This document shows positions 32,260 to 42,584 of a stretch of 64,000 nt of DNA, piece after piece. The position numbers and the translations under genes are program-made. The DNA comes from Neobacillus massiliamazoniensis. Its GTDB lineage: Bacteria; Bacillota; Bacilli; Bacillales; Cytobacillaceae. Within the stretch, counting starts at the first letter, position 1. Each line of letters starts with the position of its first letter. The DNA lies in the NCBI RefSeq assembly GCF_001048695.1, contig NZ_CVRB01000002.1:965421-1029420 (forward strand), written 5' to 3'. The notes beneath the pieces were generated by a model. The model made no database searches and was not told the origin of the DNA. It saw nothing but the letters and a program-made list of their open reading frames with translations.

Positions 32260-32267
32260 GTGGTTTT

Positions 32268-32302
32268 GGTGTCAGGCACCGCTGACGCAGGTGCCTGACA
32301 CC
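32268..32302 (+). promoter_or_regulatory. Perfect 13-bp hairpin from two facing repeats between atpA and atpG
   Basis: GGTGTCAGGCACC at 32268-32280 and GGTGCCTGACACC at 32290-32302 are exact reverse complements with a 9-base loop (GCTGACGCA). No U-tract follows. It sits 8 bases after the atpA stop and 29 before atpG. Confidence 0.7.
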
Positions 32303-32325
32303 CAATTCTTTGATGAGGGTGGTGA

Positions 32326-33189
<864 letters not shown>

Positions 33190-33240
33190 GCAAGACTTAA
33201 TTTTTATAAAACTTGCCTGGTAGAACGGGCTTTTTAGTAG

Positions 33241-34770
<1,530 letters not shown>

Positions 34771-34788
34771 AGCACGCCAGGAGGGTAA

Positions 34789-35199
<411 letters not shown>

Positions 35200-35218
35200 A
35201 ATAGATCATGATGATTCG

Positions 35219-35258
35219 AACCCCTCTAGTTTTGTGCTGGAGGGGTTTTGCTTTTTTT
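35219..35258 (+). terminator. atp operon terminator
   Basis: AACCCCTC and GAGGGGTT around TAGTTTTGTGCTG, followed by TTGCTTTTTTT. Confidence 0.88.
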
Positions 35259-35261
35259 ATG

Positions 35262-35820
35262 AGGGGTAAAGTCGTTTGATCGAGGGTGTCAATGCCTGAA
35301 ACTGGTTGGTATTGAGGAAAAAAGTCTTTTGATTGAGGTTATCGATGCCCGAACCCGGTTGGAAAAGAGGAAAAAGGTCATTGATCGGAGTTGTCAACGA
35401 CCGAAACCGATTGGAAAAGAGGAAAAAGGTCATTGATCGGGGGTGTCAACGCCCGAAACCAGTTGGAAAAGAGGAAAAAGATAGTTGATCGGAGTTATCA
35501 ACGACCGAACCCGGTTGGAAAAAAGGAAAAAGGTCATTGATCGGAGTTATCAACGCCCGAAACGGGTTGGAAAAGAGGAAAAAGGTCATTGATCGGAGTT
35601 GTCAACGCCCGAAACCGATTGGAAAAGAGGAAAAAGGTCATTGATCGGAGTTATCAACGCCCGAAACCGGTTGGAAAAGAGGAAAAAGGTAGTTGATCGG
35701 GTTTATCAACGCCCGAAACCGGTTGGAAAAGAGGAAAAAGGTAGTTGATCAGGGTTATCAACGCCCGAACTCGGTTGGAAAAGAGGAAAAAGGTAGTTGA
35801 TTGAGGTTATCAACGCCAGC
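35262..35820 (+). repeat. 52-bp tandem repeat, family C, locus 1
   Basis: GGAAAAGAGG (or a variant) recurs at 35309, 35361, 35413, 35465, 35517, 35569, 35621, 35673, 35725 and 35777: exactly 52 bp. The unit joins GTTGATCGGGGTTATCAAC (arms GTTGAT/ATCAAC) to a linker GCCCGAAACCGGTTGGAAAA and a purine-rich stretch. Noncoding on both strands. Confidence 0.9.
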
Positions 35821-35821
35821 A

Positions 35822-36030
35822 CCCGTTTCGACGATTTTTCTTCAATTTCAGGTACGTTAACCCGTTTAATTTGCCTGTTACGGTGATCTTACTTCAATTA
35901 CGGGCACATTAACCCGTTAAATTTGCTCGTTTCGGCAATCTTACTTCAATTACAGGCACATTAACCCGTTTAATTTGCCCGTTACGACGATCTTACTTCG
36001 ATTACGGGCAAGTTAACCAGTTTAATGCCT
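35822..36030 (+). repeat. 52-bp tandem repeat, family D
   Basis: TTAACC recurs at 35857, 35909, 35961 and 36013: 52 bp each. Core CATTAACCCGTTTAATT (arms ATTAA/TTAAT around CCCGT) within outer arms GGGCA and TGCCCG; linker GACGATCTTACTTCAATTAC. It directly abuts family C but has no sequence similarity to it. Confidence 0.85.
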
Positions 36031-36329
36031 TTCAATTCTATCGTTAGTTATTCTTTTGGGATTGTCTAGAAAACATTCAATGAAAAATCGAGGTTATCAA
36101 CGCTAGTTTAAAGCACTTGAAATCTTGATTTCATTCCAACATTAAACACAATCATAATCTTTGGCGTATAAGTTTGCCTACCCGGTACATAAAAATGAAA
36201 TAAGGTAATTTCAAAATAGGTTGAGAATAGTGAAAAGTTTAACATTATATGATAAATCTCACTGACAGTATAATAGTTATTTTATTAAATAGATATCAGT
36301 CGGATTGTTGTAGCGTTGAAATAGGTTTA

Positions 36330-36552
36330 ACGTGAATGGGCCGTTCGAATTTGCGCCATCTCTGGTGGAAATTCAAGGGGAATGTCAGTGAGGTGACGCA
36401 AATGCTCAGAGAGGAGACCCCTTGTCTCCCAACCCAGGGGAGTGTAAATTGAAAATTCAATCGCCTGCTGCTAGCGCTAATGCTTGTAAAATTTCCCGAT
36501 ACAAGGTCTTTTAAAAGTCAGCTTTCAAGAGCCTTGTATCGGGAAATTTTCG
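36330..36552 (+). other. Structured noncoding segment upstream of nuo; possible small RNA
   Basis: TTTGCG (36351-) can pair with CGCAAA (near 36400) around inner hairpins; GGAGACCCCTTGTCTCC and CTCCCAACCCAGGGGAG follow. It ends in a perfect 19-bp inverted repeat (TTTCCCGATACAAGG arms at 36488-36506 and 36532-36550) followed by a short T run. A possible -10 (TATAAT, 36269-36274) lies upstream. It matches no riboswitch I know, and precedes the nuo promoter, so it is probably not the nuo leader. 36031-36329 is AT-rich with one stray family C piece at about 36092. Confidence 0.3.
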
Positions 36553-36588
36553 AGGTGGTTGAATTTGTTATTTTGCAATTTTGGCTTG

Positions 36589-36617
36589 TCGACACGGATT
36601 TGTAACAATGCTATAAT
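36589..36617 (+). promoter_or_regulatory. nuo operon promoter
   Basis: TCGACA (36589-36594), 17-bp spacer, TATAAT (36612-36617) preceded by TGC, an extended -10. It lies 55 bases before nuoA. Confidence 0.7.
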
Positions 36618-36672
36618 GAATTCGGTTACAATATTTATAAGTAAGAAAATTATCAATATTGGAGGGGATGAC

Positions 36673-37047
36673 ATGGAACTTCAAAATATATATCAGAATA
36701 ACTATCTGATCGTTTTCGTGTTCCTATGTCTCGGGGTGCTGCTACCGGTGGTGGCACTATTTTTAGGGAAACTTCTGCGTCCTTTTAAACCAAGTGAAGC
36801 GAAGTATACCACATATGAAAGCGGTATTGAGCCATTTCACGATTCCCGAGTTCAGTTCAATGTCCGCTATTATATTTTTGCCCTAATGTTTGTTATTTTC
36901 GATGTAGAAACGGTGTTTTTATATCCATGGGCTGTTGCTTATAATAAACTAGGACTATTTGCCTTACTAGAAATGTTTGTTTTTGTGATAATGCTGTTAA
37001 TAGGCCTAGTCTACGCTTGGAAAAAGAAGGTGCTACGATGGATCTAA
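36673..37047 (+). CDS. nuoA: NADH-quinone oxidoreductase subunit A
   Basis: 124-residue membrane subunit at the junction of the two arms of complex I. Three helices; the loop [24 protein letters not shown] and [13 protein letters not shown] are the family signature. The ATG at 36673 follows GGAGGGGATG; upstream extension is rejected. Its last 10 bases overlap nuoB. Confidence 0.95.
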   Translation: MELQNIYQNNYLIVFVFLCLGVLLPVVALFLGKLLRPFKPSEAKYTTYESGIEPFHDSRVQFNVRYYIFALMFVIFDVETVFLYPWAVAYNKLGLFALLEMFVFVIMLLIGLVYAWKKKVLRWI

Positions 37048-37550
37048 ACTTAGACGGCTTTTCACCACAAGAAGTGGAAGAAGTAAAAAGAAGTGTTTTT
37101 ATAACGACGCTAGAGCAAGTGAAGGGTTGGGCACGAAGCAGTTCCATCTACCCTGTAACATTTGGTCTAGCTTGTTGTGCGATTGAAATGATGGGCGTGG
37201 GTGCTGCGCATTACGACTTGGACCGTTTTGGGTCTTTTTTCCGTCCATCACCAAGACAATCAGACTGTATGATTGTATCCGGTACGGTAACGAAGAAAAT
37301 GGCGCCAATTTTACGCCGTTTATATGATCAAATGCCGGAACCGAAATGGGTTATCGCGATGGGCTCTTGCGCGACTGCAGGTGGACCTTATGTTAAATCC
37401 TATTCAGTTGTTAAAGGGGTCGACCAAATCGTTCCGGTTGATGTATACATTCCAGGATGCCCACCAAACCCAGCTGCATTAATTTATGGAATCCATAAAT
37501 TAAAGGAAAAAATTCGATACGAAGCGAGAACTGGGAAGAAGGTGATCTAA
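37038..37550 (+). CDS. nuoB: NADH-quinone oxidoreductase subunit B
   Basis: Carries the terminal [4Fe-4S] cluster N2 that reduces quinone. 170 residues. Ligands: C46-C47 (GLACCAIEM), C111 (GSCATAGG) and C141 (PGCPPNP). Start ATG at 37038 lies inside the end of nuoA, after AGAAGGTGC. Confidence 0.96.
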   Translation: MDLNLDGFSPQEVEEVKRSVFITTLEQVKGWARSSSIYPVTFGLACCAIEMMGVGAAHYDLDRFGSFFRPSPRQSDCMIVSGTVTKKMAPILRRLYDQMPEPKWVIAMGSCATAGGPYVKSYSVVKGVDQIVPVDVYIPGCPPNPAALIYGIHKLKEKIRYEARTGKKVI

Positions 37551-37553
37551 CCG

Positions 37554-38972
37554 ATGAGCGGGGAAAAGGATCTCGAACAATTAAAGAAAGAAGCCGTTGA
37601 AAAAGCAAAGGCTGCAGCCCTTGCGAAACGTCAGGCAAAAGCAGCGGCTGAAGCCGCGGCAAAGTCTGCTGATGCGGCACCGAAGCCAGTTGAAACGGAA
37701 AAGGTCGAAGCTTCTGCTCCAACTTCAGGAGACAGTGATGACCTAGCGAAGAAAAAAGCAGCAGCAGCAGCGAAAGCAAAAGCGGCTGCACTAGCGAAAA
37801 AGCAAAGAGAAGGCATCGCGGAAGAGGCCGCACCGGTAGAAGCGGCAGAAGCAGGAGACAGCGATGATCTAGCAAAGAAAAAAGCAGCAGCAGCAGCGAA
37901 AGCAAAAGCGGCTGCACTAGCGAAAAAGCAAAGAGAAGGCATCGCGGAAGAAGCTGCACCGGTAGAAGCGGCAGAAGCAGGAGACAGCGATGATCTAGCG
38001 AAGAAAAAAGCAGCAGCGGCAGCGAAAGCAAAAGCGGCTGCACTGGCGAAAAAGCAAAGAGAGGGCATCGCGGAAGAGGCCGCACCGGTAGAAGCGGCAG
38101 AAGCAGGAGAAGGCGATGACTTAGCCAAGAAAAAAGCAGCAGCGGTAGCGAAAGCGAAAGCCGCAGCCGCAGCAAAAAGGAAAGCGATGGAGCTTTCAGG
38201 CGACGCTGCACCAGCAGGAGAGGCCGAGGAGGCACCAGCTGGAGATGATGCGAAAGCAAAAGCAGCGGCGGCAGCAAAAGCAAAAGCCGCAGCAGCAGCG
38301 AAAGCTAAGGCAGCAGCAGCCGCAAAAGCGAAAGCAGCGGGTGCAGGAGCTACTGCAGCAGCTGACGGGGATGAAAAAGCCAAAGCCATCGCAGCAGCGA
38401 AAGCGAAAGCGGCAGCAGTTGCAGCAGCCAAGGCAAAAGCAGCCGGAGGAGCAGCAAAAGGTGAGGCACCAGCCGCAGCCGAAGCTACGCCGTCACCAAA
38501 TCAGCCTTACTTAGATAAATACGTGAAAGTCATTACTGAAAACTTAGGATCGGATGTTTTAGAAGATTCTTATATTAATAAACTTTCCAAGGATGTTCCA
38601 ACCCTTGTGGCTAAGCGAGAATCCTACTATAAACTAGCTCAATTTTTAAAATACAATGAGCTGCTAGGATTTGATTATTTATCAGAGCTTCATGGAACAG
38701 ATTTTGAAACACATATGGAAGTTTATGTTCACTTATACTCATACAAAAACCGTCAAACGGTTGCTTTTAAAGTGAAAATTGACCGTGCTGAACCAACCAT
38801 CGAGTCCTTGCAGCCAATTTGGGCCGGAGCAGACTGGCCTGAGTGTGAAGCATATGATTTACTGGGCATTAAATTTACTGGACATCCGAACTTACATCGG
38901 ATTTTCCTCGGCGAAGATTGGGTTGGCTTTCCACTTAGAAAAGATTATGAGCCGTATGATGTGGAGGTGTAG
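37554..38972 (+). CDS. nuoC: NADH-quinone oxidoreductase subunit C with long Ala/Lys-rich N-terminal extension
   Basis: 472 residues, against about 150-200 for a plain NuoC. The true NuoC (30-kDa) domain is the C-terminal ~150 residues (from NQPYLDKYVKVITENLG; signature DRAEPTIESLQPIWAGADWPE region at ~405-425, and GHPNLHRIFLGEDW). The first ~320 residues are low-complexity Ala/Lys/Glu. They include three near-identical 42-residue units (59-100, 101-142, 143-184; SDDLAKKKAAAAAKAKAAAL...) and a fourth diverged one, coded by 126-bp DNA repeats from 37728. A helical, charged extension of unknown function. ATG is three bases after nuoB. Confidence 0.93.
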   Translation: MSGEKDLEQLKKEAVEKAKAAALAKRQAKAAAEAAAKSADAAPKPVETEKVEASAPTSGDSDDLAKKKAAAAAKAKAAALAKKQREGIAEEAAPVEAAEAGDSDDLAKKKAAAAAKAKAAALAKKQREGIAEEAAPVEAAEAGDSDDLAKKKAAAAAKAKAAALAKKQREGIAEEAAPVEAAEAGEGDDLAKKKAAAVAKAKAAAAAKRKAMELSGDAAPAGEAEEAPAGDDAKAKAAAAAKAKAAAAAKAKAAAAAKAKAAGAGATAAADGDEKAKAIAAAKAKAAAVAAAKAKAAGGAAKGEAPAAAEATPSPNQPYLDKYVKVITENLGSDVLEDSYINKLSKDVPTLVAKRESYYKLAQFLKYNELLGFDYLSELHGTDFETHMEVYVHLYSYKNRQTVAFKVKIDRAEPTIESLQPIWAGADWPECEAYDLLGIKFTGHPNLHRIFLGEDWVGFPLRKDYEPYDVEV

Positions 38973-38975
38973 CCA

Positions 38976-40076
38976 ATGATCAGAACAGAAGAAATGATAT
39001 TAAACGTCGGTCCTCAGCATCCAAGTACCCACGGGGTATTCCGGCTTGTTGTTAAGCTTGATGGGGAAATCATTACAGAAGCAACCCCTGTCATCGGATA
39101 CTTACACCGCGGGACTGAAAAAATTGCAGAAAACCTGCAATATTTACAAATCATTCCGTACACTGACCGGATGGACTATCTATCCGCTATGACCAACAAT
39201 TACGTAATCTGCCATGCTGTCGAAACGATGATGGGCCTTGAAATTCCGGAGCGTGCTGATTACCTTCGGGTCATTGCCATGGAATTAAACCGGGTTGCCA
39301 GCCATCTTGTATGGTGGGGAACATTTTTGCTCGACTTAGGTGCCGTCAGTCCGTTTCTTTATGCGTTCCGTGAACGTGAATTTATTATCAATATGCTGAA
39401 CGAGCTATCAGGCGGCCGCTTAACCTACAACTATATGCGTGTTGGCGGTGTAAAATGGGATGCTCCGGACGGCTGGATTGAAAAAGTTAAAAATTTCATT
39501 CCTTATATGCGTGAACAGCTTGAAGGCTATCACAGCCTTGTTACCGGGAACGAAATCTTTATGGACCGGGTAACAGGCATCGGTAGATATACGAAGGAGG
39601 ATGCTATTCATTACTCGCTCAGCGGTGCGAATCTGCGCTGTACCGGGGTGAAATGGGATCTTCGTAAGGATGAACCATATTCGATCTATGACCGCTTTAA
39701 ATTTGATATTGTGACACAAGAGGGCGGAGATGCCTTAGCACGCTACCATGTCCGCACAAAGGAAATTGAAGAATCTCTAAAAATATTAGAACAAGCATGC
39801 GAGCAATTCCCGAGCAGCGGCGAGATTTTGGCTAAAGTGCCAAAAATCATCAAGGCGCCAAAAGGGGAGGCATATGTCAGAATTGAATCACCAAGGGGAG
39901 AAATTGGCTGCTATATTTCTAGCGACGGGAAAAAAGAACCGTACCGCTTAAAGTTTAGAAGACCATCCTTCTATAATCTACAAATTCTTCCGAAGCTGTT
40001 AAAAGGGCAAAATATCGCAAACATGATTGCGATTTTAGGAGCAATTGATATTGTATTAGGAGAGGTGGATGGCTAA
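38976..40076 (+). CDS. nuoD: NADH-quinone oxidoreductase subunit D
   Basis: 49-kDa subunit that forms the quinone pocket with NuoB. 366 residues. NVGPQHPSTHGVFRL and GYLHRGTEKIAE near the N-terminus carry the quinone-site His and the conserved glycine-rich turn. The C-terminal ILGAIDIVLGEVDG is typical. TGGAGGTG lies before the ATG. Confidence 0.97.
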   Translation: MIRTEEMILNVGPQHPSTHGVFRLVVKLDGEIITEATPVIGYLHRGTEKIAENLQYLQIIPYTDRMDYLSAMTNNYVICHAVETMMGLEIPERADYLRVIAMELNRVASHLVWWGTFLLDLGAVSPFLYAFREREFIINMLNELSGGRLTYNYMRVGGVKWDAPDGWIEKVKNFIPYMREQLEGYHSLVTGNEIFMDRVTGIGRYTKEDAIHYSLSGANLRCTGVKWDLRKDEPYSIYDRFKFDIVTQEGGDALARYHVRTKEIEESLKILEQACEQFPSSGEILAKVPKIIKAPKGEAYVRIESPRGEIGCYISSDGKKEPYRLKFRRPSFYNLQILPKLLKGQNIANMIAILGAIDIVLGEVDG

Positions 40077-41080
40077 TGATTAAAGATCTGTTACAATCGA
40101 GTCCCGGTTTGGGTAACTTCGCCATCTTCTTTATACTTGGGGTTATTTTACTATTTGTCGTATTAGGTTTCGTAAGTTATGCCATTCTCGCCGAACGGAA
40201 AGTCATGGGCTTCATGCAGCTCCGTCACGGTCCGAACCAAGTCGGCGGCCGCTGGGGACTCTTGCAAACCATTGCGGACGTTTTAAAGCTTTTACTAAAA
40301 GAAGATATTATTCCGAAAATGGCTGATAAGCCACTATTTATCCTAGCACCGGTCATTGCCTTTGCACCATCCTTTATGGTATTGGCAACCATTCCGTTTA
40401 CAAGCCGGTTCCAATTTGCCGATATCGGTGTGGGACTCCTTTATTATATTGCTATTTCCGGGATGACCGTATTCGGGGTACTACTCGGCGGCTGGGCATC
40501 GAACAACAAATACTCACTCCTTGGAGGGGCACGGGCTACAGCACAGATGATTTCGTATGAAATCCCACTCGTAATGTCCGCACTCGGTGTTATTCTTCTA
40601 TCGGGAAGCCTTAACTTAAATGATATTATTCAGTCACAGACGCACGGCTGGAATATTTTACGACAGCCAATTGCCTTTGTAATCTTTTTAATCGCGTCAA
40701 CAGCGGAATTAAGCAGGACGCCATTTGACCTTCCGGAATCAGAGTCAGAGCTTGTTGCTGGTTATCATACGGAATATACCGGCTTCCGCTGGGCATTCTA
40801 TATGCTTGCTGAATATGTGTACTTATTTGCCATGTCAGCATTAATTACCGTACTATTCTTTGGCGGCTGGATGGCGCCATTTGGATTCCTTAGTTTTATC
40901 CCGGGATCTGTCTGGTTCGCACTCAAATTCTGCTTTGTCGTATTCATCTACATTTGGTTCCGTGTAACCTTCCCACGGATGCGTGCCGACAAACTAATGG
41001 AATTTGCCTGGAAAGTACTACTGCCAGTCTCACTAGCAAACATATTCTTAACCGCCTTAATCAAATCATTATTTTTTTAA
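40076..41080 (+). CDS. nuoH: NADH-quinone oxidoreductase subunit H
   Basis: Membrane subunit at the quinone-chamber entrance. 334 residues, eight or nine helices. AERKVMGFMQLRHGPNQVG and ELSRTPFDLPESESELVAGYHTEY carry the conserved charged residues. The start overlaps the nuoD stop by one base (TAATG). Confidence 0.97.
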   Translation: MIKDLLQSSPGLGNFAIFFILGVILLFVVLGFVSYAILAERKVMGFMQLRHGPNQVGGRWGLLQTIADVLKLLLKEDIIPKMADKPLFILAPVIAFAPSFMVLATIPFTSRFQFADIGVGLLYYIAISGMTVFGVLLGGWASNNKYSLLGGARATAQMISYEIPLVMSALGVILLSGSLNLNDIIQSQTHGWNILRQPIAFVIFLIASTAELSRTPFDLPESESELVAGYHTEYTGFRWAFYMLAEYVYLFAMSALITVLFFGGWMAPFGFLSFIPGSVWFALKFCFVVFIYIWFRVTFPRMRADKLMEFAWKVLLPVSLANIFLTALIKSLFF

Positions 41081-41087
41081 CAGATTC

Positions 41088-41130
41088 GGTGCCTGACACC
41101 AGTAGTTATGTAAACTGAGTGCCTGACACC
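41088..41130 (-). repeat. Two GGTGTCAGGCACC repeats between nuoH and nuoI
   Basis: GGTGCCTGACACC at 41088-41100 and AGTGCCTGACACC at 41118-41130, same direction, spacing 30 bases. Confidence 0.75.
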
Positions 41131-41170
41131 GTGGGGCAATGGATAAAATTATTTTAAAGGGGTGAAAAAC

Positions 41171-41590
41171 GTGCTTGGATTTACAAAAGGCTTGAAGTAT
41201 ACCCTAAAACAGTTATCGCGCGAAAAAGTTACGTATGATTATCCAAATGAACCGCTGCCGTTACCGGACCGATTCCGTGGTATTCAAAAGTTCTATCCGG
41301 AAAAATGTATTGTTTGTAATCAATGTATGAACATTTGCCCAACAGAGTGTATTAACTTAACGGGTAAAAAACATCCGGACCCAACGAAAAAAGGGAAGAT
41401 AATCGACACCTATGACATCAACTTCGAACTCTGCATTCTCTGTGACCTTTGTACGGAGGTATGCCCTACAGAAGCAATTATCATGACCAATAACTTTGAG
41501 CTTGCTGAATACAGCCGTGACATGCTATTTAAAAACCTTGAATGGTTGGATGAAAACGATGAAAACGTACGGGATGTGAATAAACCATGA
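41171..41590 (+). CDS. nuoI: NADH-quinone oxidoreductase subunit I
   Basis: Ferredoxin-like subunit with clusters N6a and N6b. 139 residues. Two CxxCxxCxxxCP motifs: CIVCNQCMNICP and CILCDLCTEVCP. A GTG start at 41171 follows AAAGGGGTG; the in-frame GTG at 41162 is within that site. Ends in ATGA overlap with nuoJ. Confidence 0.95.
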   Translation: MLGFTKGLKYTLKQLSREKVTYDYPNEPLPLPDRFRGIQKFYPEKCIVCNQCMNICPTECINLTGKKHPDPTKKGKIIDTYDINFELCILCDLCTEVCPTEAIIMTNNFELAEYSRDMLFKNLEWLDENDENVRDVNKP

Positions 41591-42105
41591 CATTTTCGGG
41601 TGAATTTCTCGCATTTATGGTCCTCGCTCTTGTGGCGATCATCGGCGGCGTACTCTTATTGAATCTGAATAAAGTCGTTCATATGGTCGTAGCATTGATT
41701 TTCACTTTTGTCAGCATCGCGGGTATTTATGTGCTATTGTCGGCAGAATTTGTCGCCGCAGTACAGATATTAATCTATTCCGGTGCCATTACCATCATTA
41801 TGCTGTTTGGTATCATGTTGACCAAACCATATGACGAAAGTGAAGCACAAGGAGGAAAACTGCGAAAAATCCTCCTGTTCTTAGGGATTGTCGGCTTTGC
41901 TTTTGCCGTTTACGTCGGCATCTACAATTTCCCGATCGAACAGGTTCCAAGCAAATTGTATGTGAACAATACAATGCAAATCGGTAAAGCAATATACACA
42001 AAAGAGATCATTCCGTTTGAGCTCGTGTCTGTTTTACTATTAGTGGCATTGATTGGAGCAATTGTCTTAGCAAAAAGAGAGGATAAGGAGGGGGATTCTG
42101 AATGA
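41587..42105 (+). CDS. nuoJ: NADH-quinone oxidoreductase subunit J
   Basis: 172-residue membrane subunit with five helices; the [20 protein letters not shown] segment is the helix bearing the pi-bulge. Four-base overlaps with nuoI and nuoK. Confidence 0.95.
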   Translation: MTFSGEFLAFMVLALVAIIGGVLLLNLNKVVHMVVALIFTFVSIAGIYVLLSAEFVAAVQILIYSGAITIIMLFGIMLTKPYDESEAQGGKLRKILLFLGIVGFAFAVYVGIYNFPIEQVPSKLYVNNTMQIGKAIYTKEIIPFELVSVLLLVALIGAIVLAKREDKEGDSE

Positions 42106-42416
42106 GTTCCATTCCCGCTTCAGCCTTCTTGGCGCTGGCACTCATTTTATTTTGTATCGGCTTATATGGTGCGTTGACGAAAAGAAACGCCGTCATCGTC
42201 CTCATTTCGATTGAATTAATGCTGAATGCCGTCAATATTAACCTTGTTACCTTCAGCAAATACGGTCTGACACCGTCGATCACCGGTCAGGTATTTGCCC
42301 TATTCGCGATGAGCGTTGCCGCTGCTGAAGCAGCCGTCGGCCTTGCCATTCTCATGTCGCTCTACCGCAACAAGAAAACCGTCCACATCGACGAAATGGA
42401 CGAAATGAAAAACTAA
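42102..42416 (+). CDS. nuoK: NADH-quinone oxidoreductase subunit K
   Basis: 104-residue three-helix membrane subunit. The conserved channel glutamates are in [15 protein letters not shown] and [18 protein letters not shown] 13-mer repeat begins at the base directly after its stop codon. Confidence 0.96.
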   Translation: MSSIPASAFLALALILFCIGLYGALTKRNAVIVLISIELMLNAVNINLVTFSKYGLTPSITGQVFALFAMSVAAAEAAVGLAILMSLYRNKKTVHIDEMDEMKN

Positions 42417-42564
42417 GGTGTCAGGCACCCAAGCTGGTGTCAGGCACCATAAAAAAAAGCAGGTAGAGTTTACTAACGGAAAACCTGCATCATGAAATGG
42501 GTGTCAGGCACCGAAGGAGTGTCCACTCCAGATGGACAAATGTCCACGGGTGGTGTCAGGCACC
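42417..42564 (+). repeat. Cluster of four GGTGTCAGGCACC repeats between nuoK and nuoL
   Basis: Copies at 42417, 42436, 42500 and 42552, all in one direction. Between the last two lies TGTCCACTCCAGATGGACAA and ATGTCCAC, the same companion sequence as at 13620 and 59428. A weak hairpin GCAGGT...ACCTGC spans about 42460-42488. Confidence 0.8.
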
Positions 42565-42584
42565 GAAAAAAGGGGATAGTGATA

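Noticed and set aside
36330..36480. Cobalamin or c-di-GMP riboswitch before nuo
   Set aside because: GAGAGGAGACC and TGACGCAAA recall parts of such riboswitches, but the conserved cores and their order are not present and the nuo promoter lies downstream.
37411..38431. Long - strand reading frames opposite nuoC
   Set aside because: They arise from the low-complexity Ala/Lys codons of nuoC and have Leu/Pro- or Phe/Ala-rich nonsense composition.
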